Source of the DNA: Cytospora piceicola
Taxonomy: Eukaryota > Ascomycota > Sordariomycetes > Diaporthales > Cytosporaceae
DNA: 64,000 nucleotides
Assembly: GCA_023375675.1 (NCBI GenBank)
Contig: JALQBC010000030.1
Location: 464,092 to 528,091, forward strand
Direction of reading: 5' to 3'
Position 1 is the first letter of the stretch; every line of letters starts with the position of its first letter. The notes beneath the pieces are model-generated. The model did no database searches and was not told the origin of the DNA. It saw only the letters and a list, made by a program, of their open reading frames with translations. The position numbers and the translations under genes are program-made. Positions 37,644 to 50,367 of the stretch are shown here, piece by piece.

Positions 37644-39231
37644 TTAGATACCGGCGTCCATGCGCCACCCCTCGACGGGCAGGGGGAAGGTCTGTGACCA
37701 GGCGGCGATCTCCTTGCGCAGGCTGTTGATCCTCTCGACCTCGCCGCCGGCGACCTTGGCCTTGAAGTCCTTGAGCTTGTTGGCCTCCTTGGGCAGCGCG
37801 CCCTGGACCTCCTTGCAGATCTTGATGGCGTCGTCGATGTACGAGGCGACGCGCTCGAAGTCGGCGACGCCGAACCCGCGCGACGTCATGGCGGGCGTGC
37901 CGATGCGGATGCCGCAGGGCGTCAGGGCGGACTTGTCGCCGGGGATGGAGTTCTTGTTGCAGGCGATGTTGATCTGCTCGAGGACGGCCTCGACGCGGGC
38001 GCCGTCGAGGCTGTGGGCGCGCAGGTCGATCAGGACCATGTGCGAGTCTGTGCCGTCCGAGACGAGCTTGTGGCCGAGGGCCTTGAACTTGTTCTCGAGG
38101 GCCTTGGCGTTGTCGACGACCTGCTGCTGGTAGGCCTTGAAGTCAGGGGTGTGGGCCTGCTTCAGGGCGACGGCCAGAGCGGTGATGGTGTGGTTGTGGG
38201 GACCGCCCTGGTGGCCGGGGAAGACGGAGAAGTTGATGGGGTCCTCCAGGTTGTACAGCTCCTCCTTGCCGGTCTTGGCGTTGACGGATCGGACGCCCTT
38301 GCGGAAGAAGATCATGGCACCACGAGGGCCACGCAGGGACTTGTGGGTGGTGGTCGTGACAACGTCGGCGTGCTCGAAGGGAGAGGGGATAACGCCGGAG
38401 GCGACGAGACCAGAGATGTGGGCAATATCAACAACGAGGTAGGCACCGACAGAGTCGGCGATCTTGCGCATGCGGGCGTAGTCGATCAGGCGGCAGTATG
38501 CGGAGGTACCGGCAACCAGGATCTTGGGGCGGTACAGCTGAGCGTTCTTCTCGAGGGTGTCGTAGTCAATGATGCCAGTCTCGATGTCAACGCGGTATGG
38601 CATGGTCTCGAAGTAGGTAGAAACAGCAGAGATCCTAGGAGACAACAGTCAGCATTGCATACACGGGAAGCCTCAATATAGGGGAGCGTACTTCTTGGCG
38701 GGTGTCTGGTAGCCGTGGCTCAAGTGACCACCGTGAGGCAGATCCAGACCCATCAGACGACCGTGGGGAGGCATCAGAGCCTGGTAGACCTGCAGGTTGG
38801 CAGGGCTTCCACTGAGGCACTGGACGTTGACACCCCACTTGGAGTTGTCGAGGTTGAAGGCCTCGAGGGCACGCTTCTGGCAGAGCAGCTCGATCTCGTC
38901 GATGTGCTGGTTGCCACCGTAGTAACGAGCACCGGGCAGACCCTCGGAGTACTTGTTGGACATGGGCGAGCCGAGAGCATCGAAGACGGCGCGGGAGGTG
39001 ACGTTCTCGGAAGCAATGAGGATGATGGACTCCCTCTGGCGCTGGATCTCCTGGGTCATGATCTGGGCGACCTCAGGGTCGGAGTCCAGGAGAGACTTCT
39101 CGAGCATCTACAAAACAGTTAGTCAATGCTTGCTTCAGGACATCAAGCGTCGGAATCAAAGTCAGACGGTGGGGTTGACTTACGTCCTTGTGGCCCTGGG
39201 ACAGGGCGTACGATGAGTTGTTGGCAGCCAT
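37644..39231 (-). CDS. SHM2: serine hydroxymethyltransferase, cytosolic
   Basis: Three exons, 39231-39184, 39107-38692 and 38634-37644, give 484 aa. SHMT interconverts serine and glycine using PLP and tetrahydrofolate, feeding one-carbon units to purine and methionine synthesis. The PLP-binding Lys253 is in [13 protein letters not shown], and D224-x-x-H227 in VVDIAHISG is present, as are [11 protein letters not shown] and [11 protein letters not shown]. The N-terminus [16 protein letters not shown] has no mitochondrial presequence, so this is the cytosolic form. Introns are 76 and 57 nt with GTAAGT/TTTGTAG and GTACGC/CCTAG ends; the second restores the join [12 protein letters not shown]. The length matches the family. 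The product is complete. Confidence 0.96.
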
Positions 39232-40008
39232 TGTGTATGAAGTTTTCCTTGTAGAATTTGGGAGTCTACTCAAAACAAGAAAAGAACAAGAAAGATGAGT
39301 CTTGAAGAAGAAGAAGGGGGTTTTGTGGAGGAGGAGAGGACTGTTGAGGATGATCGAGGAGTCACTCAGTCCGTCAGTCCAAGGAAAAGGTTAAATTTTA
39401 GTCATTCATTCCTCTAGGGCGAAAAAATTCCAAAGAGGGGGGAGACATGGACTTGGCGGGGTTCTGTAGACCTGGAGAGCGCCCTGGAGCTTGGGGACCG
39501 GATGGGGCTACAGGGGGGCACCCAGTAAGCCCCGGCTGACAGTGGATGCAATGTCGGCCTCTGATGCGGAGAATAAGCTGGTGCACCGGTTGTGGGTGGC
39601 GGATGGCGACGGTAGAGCCCTGCGATGTCGCTGCTCTGTGACACGCTGACAACATTGGGAGGATTGACAGGATTGACTAGCTATTCCTCTTACTAACTAG
39701 TACGTACACATATTTGACAGGTCACTTTATGGACAACAAAAGTGCAAACAAGGTTGAATGAATCATCGGGTTCCCTCCATACTGTGATGCAAATCCCAAA
39801 CTACCGTACAATCAATCTGTTGCTACACCGAACACTAGGAAAGCCTAAGATGTGGGTTGACGACGTACTCCTTGATTAGAGTATAATTAAACGTGCACAC
39901 GAGACCAATGCAAACACTGCCCCAGACAACAACACCAGTCTCTCTGTTCAAACATTGCCTTGCGTGTTGATACAATAATAACACGTGATATTCCTTGGCA
40001 AAACTCGC
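39232..40008. other. SHMT promoter and PEP4 3' flank
   Basis: 777 bp without a recognisable gene. It includes the SHMT leader, which is C/T-rich on the minus strand. Confidence 0.5.
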
Positions 40009-41482
<1,474 letters not shown>

Positions 41483-41915
41483 GATGGGCAGCTGTGGATG
41501 GGCGGACTCGGGTTGGAAAAGAGAACGTAGCAGATGGATGGGTGACTATGCAAAGTCGATGTTTGTTGATGGTGGGAAGAAAGGAGGAAAGGGAATGTGT
41601 TGGATGGTTTTTGGGTTGCTAGGTGGTTGAGGTATGGTTGAGGGAACAGGAACCGAGGAAGCTCTATGCAGGTGCTCGTCAGGTGTGGACGGATCCTTGA
41701 TGGATGCCGGATGCATGAATGGTCAAGTGCGGCGACTGGGCGGCCCTGCCCGTTCTCTACGCTCTCTACGTTCTCTACATACGTCAGTCATCACTGGAAG
41801 CCCCCACTAAACGCCGAAGCTCCAGTTGGCCAGGGGCCGTCAGTGGGCACGAGCGCTTTCTGGTCTGTCTTGTGACACCCCTGCCGTACCGCCGTACCGA
41901 TAAGGGAACCCTGAA

Positions 41916-41954
41916 AGGCAGGCTGGCAGGCTGGCAGGCTGGCTGGCAGGCAGG
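41916..41954. repeat. GGCAGGCT minisatellite
   Basis: Four to five tandem units of about 8 bp built from GGCAGGCT and GGCTGGCA. Confidence 0.8.
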
Positions 41955-42662
41955 ACCTTGGATGACGAGGCGAGTGGTCAGACGGCACTGGCAACGGTCC
42001 GCCTGTGGCTGACTGGGCCTTATCTTACCTACCTATCTAGGTACTTGGTATCGGTAGGCATCTATAGTAAACGCCCAGGTGCCTACCACCACACCTACCA
42101 TAGTATCTAGGGTACATAGTACCTAGGTACTTGTGTAAGCCCTTCTAGAGGACACCCCTGCACATGGCAGAACCTTGGGAAGATATCCGGATCTGTAGAC
42201 AAGAACGTACTGTAAGTGCCTACTATCCCAAGCACCCGGGCAGGTATGAAGCAATAGAAGACTTAACTCGGAGGCTGACAACAAACAATCGTCTTGAAAC
42301 AGCTGAGACATTGCACCACCGCCGGTGATCATGCTCTCACCGCTAAGGCGGGCGGCCACATGCCAGGTGCATATTGCCAGGTGCATATTGCCAACTGGCA
42401 GTATCCTCCTCTTGGTGTAACTCCTCAGGAACAATACCGAAATCTCCGTATGTATATGGATGATGATGATGATGCATAATACCGGGTAGCATTGATATGG
42501 GCCAGTCAGGGTTACGGGGTGCGCATTTACATAGGCATGTGCACCAGACCCGCACATGTCCCCAATTGGCGGCCGGCAGCGTACGGTAAGTGGGTGGGTC
42601 CCTGTCGCGTCAACGGTGCCGCGTTCAGTCGCGTCTCCCAGTGCAGTCCGTACTTAAGTACC

Positions 42663-42687
42663 TACCTAGGTACTTAGTACCTAGGTA
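42663..42687. repeat. pair of TACCTAGGTA palindromes upstream of SLD2
   Basis: Two exact copies, at 42663-42672 and 42678-42687, lie about 110 bp before the SLD2 start codon. A third exact copy is at 42120-42129. Whether they bind protein or are only repeat debris cannot be told from sequence. Confidence 0.7.
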
Positions 42688-42794
42688 AGTATGTATACAT
42701 GATCCATGTAAGCGAGCGTCCACCAGCAAGCACATCTCAAACCCACCGAGAACATGATCTACCAAGTAGCCAGTAGAACACCAACGACACAACC

Positions 42795-44663
42795 ATGGAC
42801 GAGGCCGACCGCCAGAGATACGAGACGCAGTCTAAGGACCTGCGGCTCGAGCTGAAGACATGGGAATCAGACTTCGCCAAGAGCCACAATGGCAGCAAGC
42901 CAGGCCGCGACGATATCAAGGCCAATCCCAAGATCGGTATGCCTTCAGGCCCAAAATAACCTCACTGGCTTTGTCTCTTCTGACCCCCTCGATCTTTTAC
43001 AGCCTCCATGTACAAGAACTATAACAAACTCCGTGACGTACTCTCCGGCAAGATACCCCCACCACAGCCACCACAGCCCTCCAGGCACACCAGCGACAAC
43101 GACGACGACGATGACCAGAACCGAAAGCGCAAACCCCACAACCCACACGCCCTCACACCCTCGTCCAAGCGCTTCCGGCCCGCAGAGACGCCCTCACGGA
43201 CACCACACACCAACATCACCACCGCCGCCGCCGCCGCCACCACGGCAGTCACGCCCTCCCTGAGCCGCCAACTCTTCAGCCCCACCGTGCCGACCTCCAT
43301 CGGGCCCACGCCGCAGCGCGACGGGCGGGTGCTGGGGCTCTTCGATTTCCTCCCGTTTAAGGACGCCGACATCGAGTCGCCCTCCAAGCCGAACAGGCCC
43401 GCCAGGGCACCAGCAGGAGGCGCAACAACAACCACCACAAACCAGCGGAGGACCGGCACGGCGCTCCAGGAGACGCCCAGGAAAGGCAAATACACCATGG
43501 ACACCGGCCTCGGCATCGAGGTCGACCTAACCCGCACGCCATCCTCCAGGCACAACGGCAGACCCCAGCAGCAGCAGCAGCAGCAGACACCAAGGATGGG
43601 CATCCCCGCCACGCCCTCGCGGAGACAACAACAACAACAACAACAACAACACGACGGCGACGACAACAGGCCCGCCAGGGCCCCCAGCTCCGCCCACTCC
43701 GCGTCCAGGCTGCAGTTCCAGACGCCCTCCTTCCTGCGCCGCATCCCCATGCCCAGCATCGGCGGGCCCGCCGGGTTCCCCTCGCCCGAGCCCATCCGCC
43801 TGCCCCGCAAGCCCATGGTGCGCGGCCTCAGCAGCATCCTGGCCGACCTCCGCAGGACCGAGGAGGAGCAGCTGGACGACGACCTGGACGCGCTGCGGGA
43901 GGCCGAGGCCGAGGCCGAGGGCGTGGGCCGGCCCGTCTCTACGAGACCGCCGGCCGACGGCCCCAGCCAGAACCCGCCGGCACAGGCACCGGCACCCAGG
44001 CGGCCAGGAGACCCCCGATATGGGGACTCGATACTGGCGGAGGACAGCCAGAAGCAGAACATGACCCTCCTCGGCGGGTTCGACGACGAGGCCATGTACG
44101 ACAGCCAAGACGGCGGGCAAGAGGGCGTGGACCGCGGTGGGAGACCCCTCAAGGTGTACAAGAAGAAGGGCCAGAAGCGGACCACCAGGAAGGCAAACAT
44201 GAGGCCCGTGAGGACCAGGCGGCCCTCCGCCGGCGCTGCGGCACAGGAGCACGCGGGCCAGAGCGACGACGACGACGACGGAGTCGTCCCGGAGACACAG
44301 CTCGGCCCGCCCGTCCCCTCAACAAGAAAACAACAGCCAGGCCGACGACAGGAGGACGGCGACGACCCCGCCCTGCTATCCGGCTCGGAGTTTGCTGGGT
44401 CAGAGTACGACGACGATGTGGACGAACTGGCCCAGGACCACCCGAAGAAGCCCAGGAGGGCGGCGGCAGGGAAACCCAGCAAGAAGGAATCAGCGTCGGC
44501 GGCCTCGAAGGCGAAGGGCGGTGGCAAGCCAGACTCCAAGGTCAAGAAGGCGCCGAGGAAAGTCAACGAGCTGGCCCACGCCAACTTCAAGCGTCTCAAG
44601 CTGCGCAATTCAGGGGCCAAGGGTGGGGCGGGGTTCAACAGCCGTTTCCGGAGAGGTCGATGA
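42795..44663 (+). CDS. SLD2: DNA replication regulator SLD2
   Basis: Two exons, 42795-42936 and 43003-44663, are joined across a 66-nt intron (GTATGC...TTACAG), giving 600 aa. SLD2 is a CDK target needed to load the CMG helicase; once phosphorylated it binds DPB11. The conserved N-terminus (ELKTWESDFAKSHNGSKPGR, then IASMYKNYNKLRDVLSGK) spans the intron and is the region related to the RecQ4 N-terminus. The middle carries many S/T-P sites, such as AETPSRTPH, QLFSP, LQETPRK, QTPRMG and QTPSFLR, as expected for CDK control. Two glutamine runs (near 180 and 205) and acidic and basic low-complexity stretches follow. The C-terminus NELAHANFKRLKLRNSGAKG is the usual basic SLD2 end. It is convergent with the hydrolase-like gene. 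Confidence 0.92.
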
Positions 44664-45112
44664 AGATGACATTGCATGTACTTGTTCGTTAGTTATAAGA
44701 GCACGATGAACAGCAGAGCCTCAATGATTTGTTATAGCAATACTCACTGGCCGGTAGACACCAACAGAATTTCATAGCTAGATCCTTTTGATGACACCAC
44801 GCGGATCATTAGGACCGAGAACTGTCACAGCTTGAAAAAACTCTCTCACCCCCCAAAAAACATCGCGAAATGATTTATACGGGGTATACAACAAACATGT
44901 CACCACATCATGACGAGAGAACTATTGGAACAGATGCGGAGGACGATGATTTAGGAACTGTTAAGGCTAACTCAGGATCAATACTACTCTATCAATGTTG
45001 ACGTGCTCAAAGCTCCAGGTTCTTGGCCGTATCAGTGGAACAATGCTGCTGGCTCCCTATACTGTCACAAACATCAAGCCGCAACGGCTGGATTGACGAC
45101 GATGCCACCAAT
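44664..45112. other. gene-free stretch between convergent genes
   Basis: 3' flanks of SLD2 and the hydrolase-repeat gene. No feature of note beyond a short C6A6 run at 44851-44862. Confidence 0.5.
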
Positions 45113-47094
45113 CTAGTCGCAGGGTCCTTCATCCTCGCAGTCATCCCCATCATCTTCATCTTCATCATCTTCATCATCGTCATCATCACCACAGCAGTCG
45201 TCGTCCTCCTCATCATCCTCATCTTCATCGTCGTCGTCCTCATCACCGCAGCAGTCGTCGTCCTCATCCTCGTCATCCTCATCGTCGTAGTCGTAGTCGT
45301 GGTCATGCCATTTGTGGCCTTCGTGCACATCTTCCCAGCCCTTATGATGACCGACGGAACCGTGACGGCCACTGTAAGGGCCGTGATGTGGGTGGCTGAA
45401 GTGGCCGTGGTGACCGCGATCAGGTGGTCCGCAACCATCATCGCCACATGAGTTCTCGGGAGGGTGACCGAAGTGGTCATGGTGCTCGCGGTGCTCGCGG
45501 TGTTCGTGGTAACCACGATCAGGTGGCCCGCAATCATCATTGCCACACGAGTTCTCGGGAGGGTAATCGAAGTGGTCGTGGTGCTCGCGGTGCTTGTGGT
45601 GTTCCTGGTAGCCGCGGTCAGGTGGTCCGCAATCATCATTGCCACATGGGTTCTCAGGAGGGTAATCGTAGTGGTTGTTGGGCCTGCGGCCGGGTCCACA
45701 GTTTCGGTGGCAATACTTGTCGGCATAACTTGGGTAGTTACGCCCGTTGGTTCCACCAATAGGGAAAGGATAGCCGTTTTGAGGCTGACCAGGCACGAAG
45801 GGTGGAGGAGGCACGACGGGTGGAGGAGGCACGAAGGGGGGAGGAGGTCTGAAGGGTGGTGGAGGCCTGAAGGGTGGTGGAGGCCTGAAGGGTGGAGGCC
45901 GGGTGCGCGGAGGAGGAGGGAAATAGTCATCATAATCATCGCAGGAACTGTCGCAGTCGTCGTAATAATCGTCGAAGTGATCATCACAATGACCGTGGCC
46001 GCAGGGCTTCCGGTCGTCGTGATGATACCGGTCTCTGTCACAATCATCCTGGCTGCATGATTCCTTGCCGTGACAACAGTCGACAATATCGACGGCGCGC
46101 TTCTGAATTGCATCCTCCTGCGTGGTGATGTCTCCCCTGTCCAGAGGAAAGGGCAATGTCAGGAGATCCTCGAGATGTTGACCACATGTTGCAGACTCGC
46201 TGGCCATGTAATCGGCAACTTGCCCGCCAAGCCCATGACCGAAGACGCAATAGCCGGGCGCGGGCGCAACCCTAGCTTGCTTTGTCCAGATTGGGAGCCG
46301 GTTGAGTTCGGCCTTGCGTGTCAGAGCATGTCCAAGGAACTGGATGTCGCCAAGTTGGGTTTCGAATTGCCCCACGGTTTTGGGGTCATCGAACTTGACG
46401 GCTTGGATAGTACCATCAGACAGCTGCACAAAACCAGAGATGAACAGATGATCCACGGTGACGACGATGTAGCCCAGGTAAGCAAGCTCAGAGGCGGTCT
46501 GGGTATATGCTTGGCGTTGACCACCAGCGGGGGGTGTGAGCATGGCCAAGGTGTACTCTCCTTTGCAGATAGGAGCATCTTTCACAGCCTGTGACATGAG
46601 ATTGTGCATGGCTGTGGCATTTCCCAACGCCAGTAGCGAGACTTTGGGGACAAGCGGTGGCTCGAAGACCGGAGCAAAGTGCTGGTCGTCTGTCAAGACA
46701 GGTGGTGAATCCTCAGCCTCCTCAGGAGGGCACGCAGGATAGCTTCATAAAGACTGATCAGCAACTTGTGACAAACCAAGAACGTGTAGAAGCAAGGGAC
46801 GGGGCTGAGTTGTACGCACAACATGGTCACGCGGATTTCGCGAGGCTGGTTACAGAGAGCGTCTGGGTTCTCGAAGTCACCAGCATCACAGAATGAAGCA
46901 GAGTGACTTGAATAGTCGACGAGGGAGAACGTATGAGCGCCGACCTTGTTGGGACCAGGCAGAGGTGGCAGCACGTTGATATTGCTGTCGGCAAAGCTGA
47001 CGACAGCAGAGCCATTTGGAGACCCGGGGAGCGATGAGATTGCACTCATGATGTTGTCGATTCCAGGCGGACCGACTGTGATGAGGGCCGACAT
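45113..47094 (-). CDS. PAF-acetylhydrolase-like pseudoenzyme fused to Pro-rich and Cys/His/Asp repeats
   Basis: Two exons, 47094-46820 and 46742-45113, are joined across a 77-nt intron (GTGCGT...TGAAG), giving 634 aa. The join yields REIRVTMFYPA, the start of the alpha/beta-hydrolase core seen in PAF-acetylhydrolase-like proteins. Residues 1 to about 290 follow that fold: VGAHTFSLVDYS, then LTPPAGGQRQAYTQTASELA, then VVTVDH. The nucleophile elbow reads GHGLGG: Gly262 replaces the expected Ser (GHSxGG). The later catalytic Asp and His regions are missing. Instead there is an Asp/His/Cys-rich stretch (325-365), a PPPPFRPPPPF tract (367-414), three 33-residue repeats with CGNDDCGPPDRG and HREHREHHDHF (445-532), and an acidic tail with CCGD units (572-634). 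No signal peptide is seen. It is unlikely to be a working esterase; the tail suggests metal binding, by inference. Confidence 0.8.
45422..45685 (-). repeat. 99-bp in-frame coding tandem repeat
   Basis: Copies begin at 45422, 45521 and 45620, exactly 99 nt apart; the third is about 66 nt long. Each full unit encodes 33 residues with a conserved CGNDDCGPPDRG block and a His-rich block. Most differences between units are single bases, so the duplication is recent or kept similar. Confidence 0.9.
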
Positions 47095-48275
47095 GACTGA
47101 TGGAACTTGGCCTCAACGAGGCGGAAGAAACGGGGATAAAGAATGGATTGTAAAAGAGATGATGGAGAGCGTCGTTGATGCCAAGATACAGTCAAGGAAA
47201 GATAAATACGGATGCTGTCGCCTCCAAAATGATGATGGAGGTGGTGTCAAGCGAATGCCAAAGATGTTGGTGGTGACGGAACGGAAGAGTAGAGGGATAA
47301 AAGGAAGAGAGGGAGAAGAGAGGAACCGGACAAGGGGATAACTAAAAGGATCTGTCTGTTGATTCTGCTTCTCCGTGCCTTCCCCTTTTTCCAATTGTGT
47401 TGTCTTGGCCCTTCCTTCTCTGTCCTTCATACCGGCTGCAGTCGACTGAAAGATGGTACTCGGAAGCCCCTGCCATTTCCTCATTTTCTGGCTGAAGGGG
47501 GAAAACAGACGGGAGAGATAGCACTTGAGTAGGTTAAGCTTGGCTACCTACTCGAATACCGGTGGACCTTCCAAGGTTGGTGTATGCAAATGTGAGCTTC
47601 TGGGTCGACAGTGCAGACCACCTCGAGTTATAGAGGAAAGGGCAGATCGATGGCGACTTCAAGTCGTTCCCTACTCGCAAGCGGGCTGCTTCGTCGTACT
47701 TCTCCGTTCTGGCAGAATAGAATGTGAGAGAAGGAGGCCCCTTTGGCCGTCAACAATACTCACCTACCAAGTACTCAAGTAGGCAAGGACAACTGACCGA
47801 CCACTCGTGAGTAGGGACCTTGGAACCCAGAGCATCCATGTCATCCATGGAACCTTTGACATCCGCTCATTGTCGTTCAATGGCGGCAGTTTCCCACTCA
47901 GATATCTGTCTCGGATCACCTCAGATGTCTGCGGAAGCACCAGCCTCCCGAGGTGATCTGAGTAAATAGCTTTGTTTTGGGAAATGACATCCCAAACACC
48001 CTTCCGCCGGTCCAATTCAATGTTCCTGCTGGCCAGACCTTTGATATCTACCTAGGTACCTAGGTAGGTGCACACGAAGGTCGCTTGGCCTGAGATTGCA
48101 GGAGAGGCCAGAAGCCGTGCATGACTTGAGCATCTCCCTTGCCATACTCGCCTATAGGAGGAATCTTGTGGTGAGACCCGGGGAAGTCCCCTTTCAGATC
48201 CCTAGATCACATGAAGTGATCCTTCCACCTTGCTTCTGTGCTAGTGAACCTTGTAGCGTGGTCATCCACATGTGC
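47095..48275. other. gene-free stretch with overlapping palindromes
   Basis: No supported gene. Two overlapping TACCTAGGTA palindromes lie at 48049-48066. Short frames at 47525-48015 show nothing recognisable. Confidence 0.5.
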
Positions 48276-49379
48276 TCATCTCCCAGGCTGACCGTAGGGC
48301 GACCATCCAGCCCTTGTGCGTGAACCCCTCGATGGCCTATAACGGTCATATATCCTCCTGTGAGCTCCCGGACCTTCGTGGTTCCGAACGGGACTTGCGC
48401 CTGCCGGTGGGGTCGGCACCGCCTGGACACCTTCATCGTACTGAACATGCCGGTCCCAGCTCTCCACAGAGTAGGGAGACCGGAGGAAGTTGCGTAGCTC
48501 GTGCAAGAACAGTTTCGTGTGCTCCCTCCCCAGGAAATCCGCCAAGAGCTCCTCCGCGTGACCGCTCTGCATGTCGACCGTCTTGAGGATGGCAATGACG
48601 TATTCCAGTACAAACTCGGCATTATTCTGGCGTCTCCGACGGGTGTCTTCTGACGGTAGTCTGCCGTTCTCTGGGGTGCTCCGGCCGTCATCGCTCAGGA
48701 ACTCGAAGACTTGCAGCTCCCTCCGGATCCATGCTCGCGCTCGGCTCTGGAGGTCCTCACTAGTATTGAAGTCCACAGGAGTGATGTCTCTATACCTCGA
48801 CCTCGGGTTGGACCCAACGTGAAGTGAGAAGAGGCGCTTGCGGTATACCTCACGCCTCTTCTCGAGCGGATCCTGGGCAGGAGCACCAGAGGCAAATGAC
48901 TGTGAAGCCGCTGAGCGTGTCCTCCCCTGGCGATACGTATTATTCCGCCAAGGAAATGACCTGCGTTCGGAGTCGAACCGACGAAGCAAGGAGTCCATGC
49001 TGAATGAAGAGCCTGAATCATTTCGACGGGGCTCACTCCCGCTGCTTCTTGCCTCAGGTGCTGGCTCCAGCCCTCTCTTGGGGATCTTATATGTCTTCCA
49101 GGTCTTTCCTTCATTTTGGAATTCGTAGTGGACTTCAGTTATCTCACCCTTGCATAGTGGACATGTTGTCTTGAGCGACAGCCATGATGCTAGGCAGAGG
49201 AAGTCAAAATTATGGTGGCCACATGGCTGGGCCTTTGACGGCTCTGATATCTCAGACAGACATATCACACAGCAGGCGTCTGCAGTATCATCTCCCTTTT
49301 GGTGGGATGACAGGCCCGAAAGAGTCTCTTGTAAGACTTGTTCCTGAAAGTCCTGTGTTCCCCCTTCCGCAATACCCAT
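48276..49379 (-). CDS. RING-finger protein, Topors-like E3 ligase candidate
   Basis: Single exon of 367 aa. A RING domain near the N-terminus has Cys37, Cys40, Cys53, His55 or His56, Cys62, Cys73 and Cys76 (CVICLSEI...QPCGHHNFDFLCLASWL...CPLCKGE). Asp59 stands where a Cys ligand is usual, as in the RBX1 RING, so zinc binding is still plausible. RING proteins of this type pass ubiquitin from an E2 to a target. The middle is basic and Ser-rich. Residues about 215-320 (RARAWIRRELQVFEFL...ELLADFLGREHTKLFLHEL) form a helical region like that following the RING in Topors-type proteins. The last 40 residues look random and may be intron read-through, so the true 3' end is uncertain. The target is not known. 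Confidence 0.75.
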   Translation of the reverse strand: MGIAEGGTQDFQEQVLQETLSGLSSHQKGDDTADACCVICLSEISEPSKAQPCGHHNFDFLCLASWLSLKTTCPLCKGEITEVHYEFQNEGKTWKTYKIPKRGLEPAPEARSSGSEPRRNDSGSSFSMDSLLRRFDSERRSFPWRNNTYRQGRTRSAASQSFASGAPAQDPLEKRREVYRKRLFSLHVGSNPRSRYRDITPVDFNTSEDLQSRARAWIRRELQVFEFLSDDGRSTPENGRLPSEDTRRRRQNNAEFVLEYVIAILKTVDMQSGHAEELLADFLGREHTKLFLHELRNFLRSPYSVESWDRHVQYDEGVQAVPTPPAGASPVRNHEGPGAHRRIYDRYRPSRGSRTRAGWSPYGQPGR

Positions 49380-50367
49380 AATAACTGAGCGTAGTCCAGG
49401 AGCGTGGGCGTGGTGGGCTTCCAGCTATGCAACCTTGAAGTTCTAAGGCTGTTGCTGTGACATGTACAGTAATACGAGATTGGAATGTTGCGGCTCAAAA
49501 CAACCTCGGAACGTTTGAAAGGCAGAAAGGTCAGTGGCAGCGGCGAATTGGCCCCTGCTGCCCTGTAAGCGAGACGCTAATGCACTGAAAATCAAAAGTG
49601 GATTGCTCTGTCAGGGCTGCCCAGGTGGTTCAGTACTGAAATACAGGACAAAGTCTTGCTACCTTCAAGGCCTGAAAACATCCATGGACCGGTTGTTAAG
49701 GCTGATCTCGGAGCGCATACAGGCAAGGTCTCAACGACTATAGGTTGAAGGGCTTAGTTGTTCCTTTTGATAAACTCCCTATGAGAGACAGGATACCGAG
49801 ACGGAATAGGTAGATATATGTTAAGTTGCTCCAGAGACACCACCTTGTGGACCTCCCTAGGATCAACCAAAGGCAAAGACTCTTAGAAATGCTTTGACCA
49901 AGAAGATACCGACAATCGACCGAATTAGAAGCATTACGAGATATTCGATAGTTCGCCACCGAATTTCCCAATCCGTCCGTTTTTGGCTCTTCGAATGTCC
50001 GGTCTCATAACTTGATCTCACAGAAATACTGAAGATAAGTATGTACGTATCTAAATACAATCGCCAGTTGAGGACTGTGCACGACAGTGATTGTCTCGTA
50101 AGTACCTAGGTAGCCGTGGACCGTCTAAGACATCGAGTGAACCTTGGAATTTAGCGGGCGCTTTCCAGATGTTCATGGCTTCCACCACCGCGAGGATGAC
50201 GATATAGATTCTGCGGCCCGCGCGGATGATTTGTCAGCTTACATAGCATATTCCTCACGAGGCTGCTTATATCGAAGTAGATATATCAAGATGGCTCTGC
50301 CTAGCACAGTTAGCCTATTGGAATTAACAGACCTCCGGAAAGACAACTTTCCATCAAGAACGCCCGT
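49380..50367. other. gene-free stretch
   Basis: No gene recognised. A TACCTAGGTA palindrome lies at 50103-50112, about 260-300 bp before the DsbA-like gene. Confidence 0.5.

Larger units (their letters stand above)
41483..42794. other. divergent promoter region rich in TACCTAGGTA-type words
   Basis: 1.3 kb between PEP4 and SLD2 with no gene seen. It has a GGCAGGCT minisatellite (41916-41954) and the densest run of AGGTACCT-like palindromes in the window (42030-42130 and 42655-42690). Confidence 0.5.

Noticed and set aside
43019..44677. 552-codon minus-strand frame opposite SLD2
   Set aside because: A shadow of the GC-rich, low-complexity SLD2 exon. SLD2 has conserved ends and a well-placed intron; the antisense frame is only Ser/Cys/Gly-rich.
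45464..46060. 198-codon plus-strand hydrophobic frame with apparent membrane helices
   Set aside because: Reverse complement of Asp/His codons (GAC, CAC, GAT) produces Val/Ile-rich sequence. It mirrors the repeat tail of the minus-strand gene.
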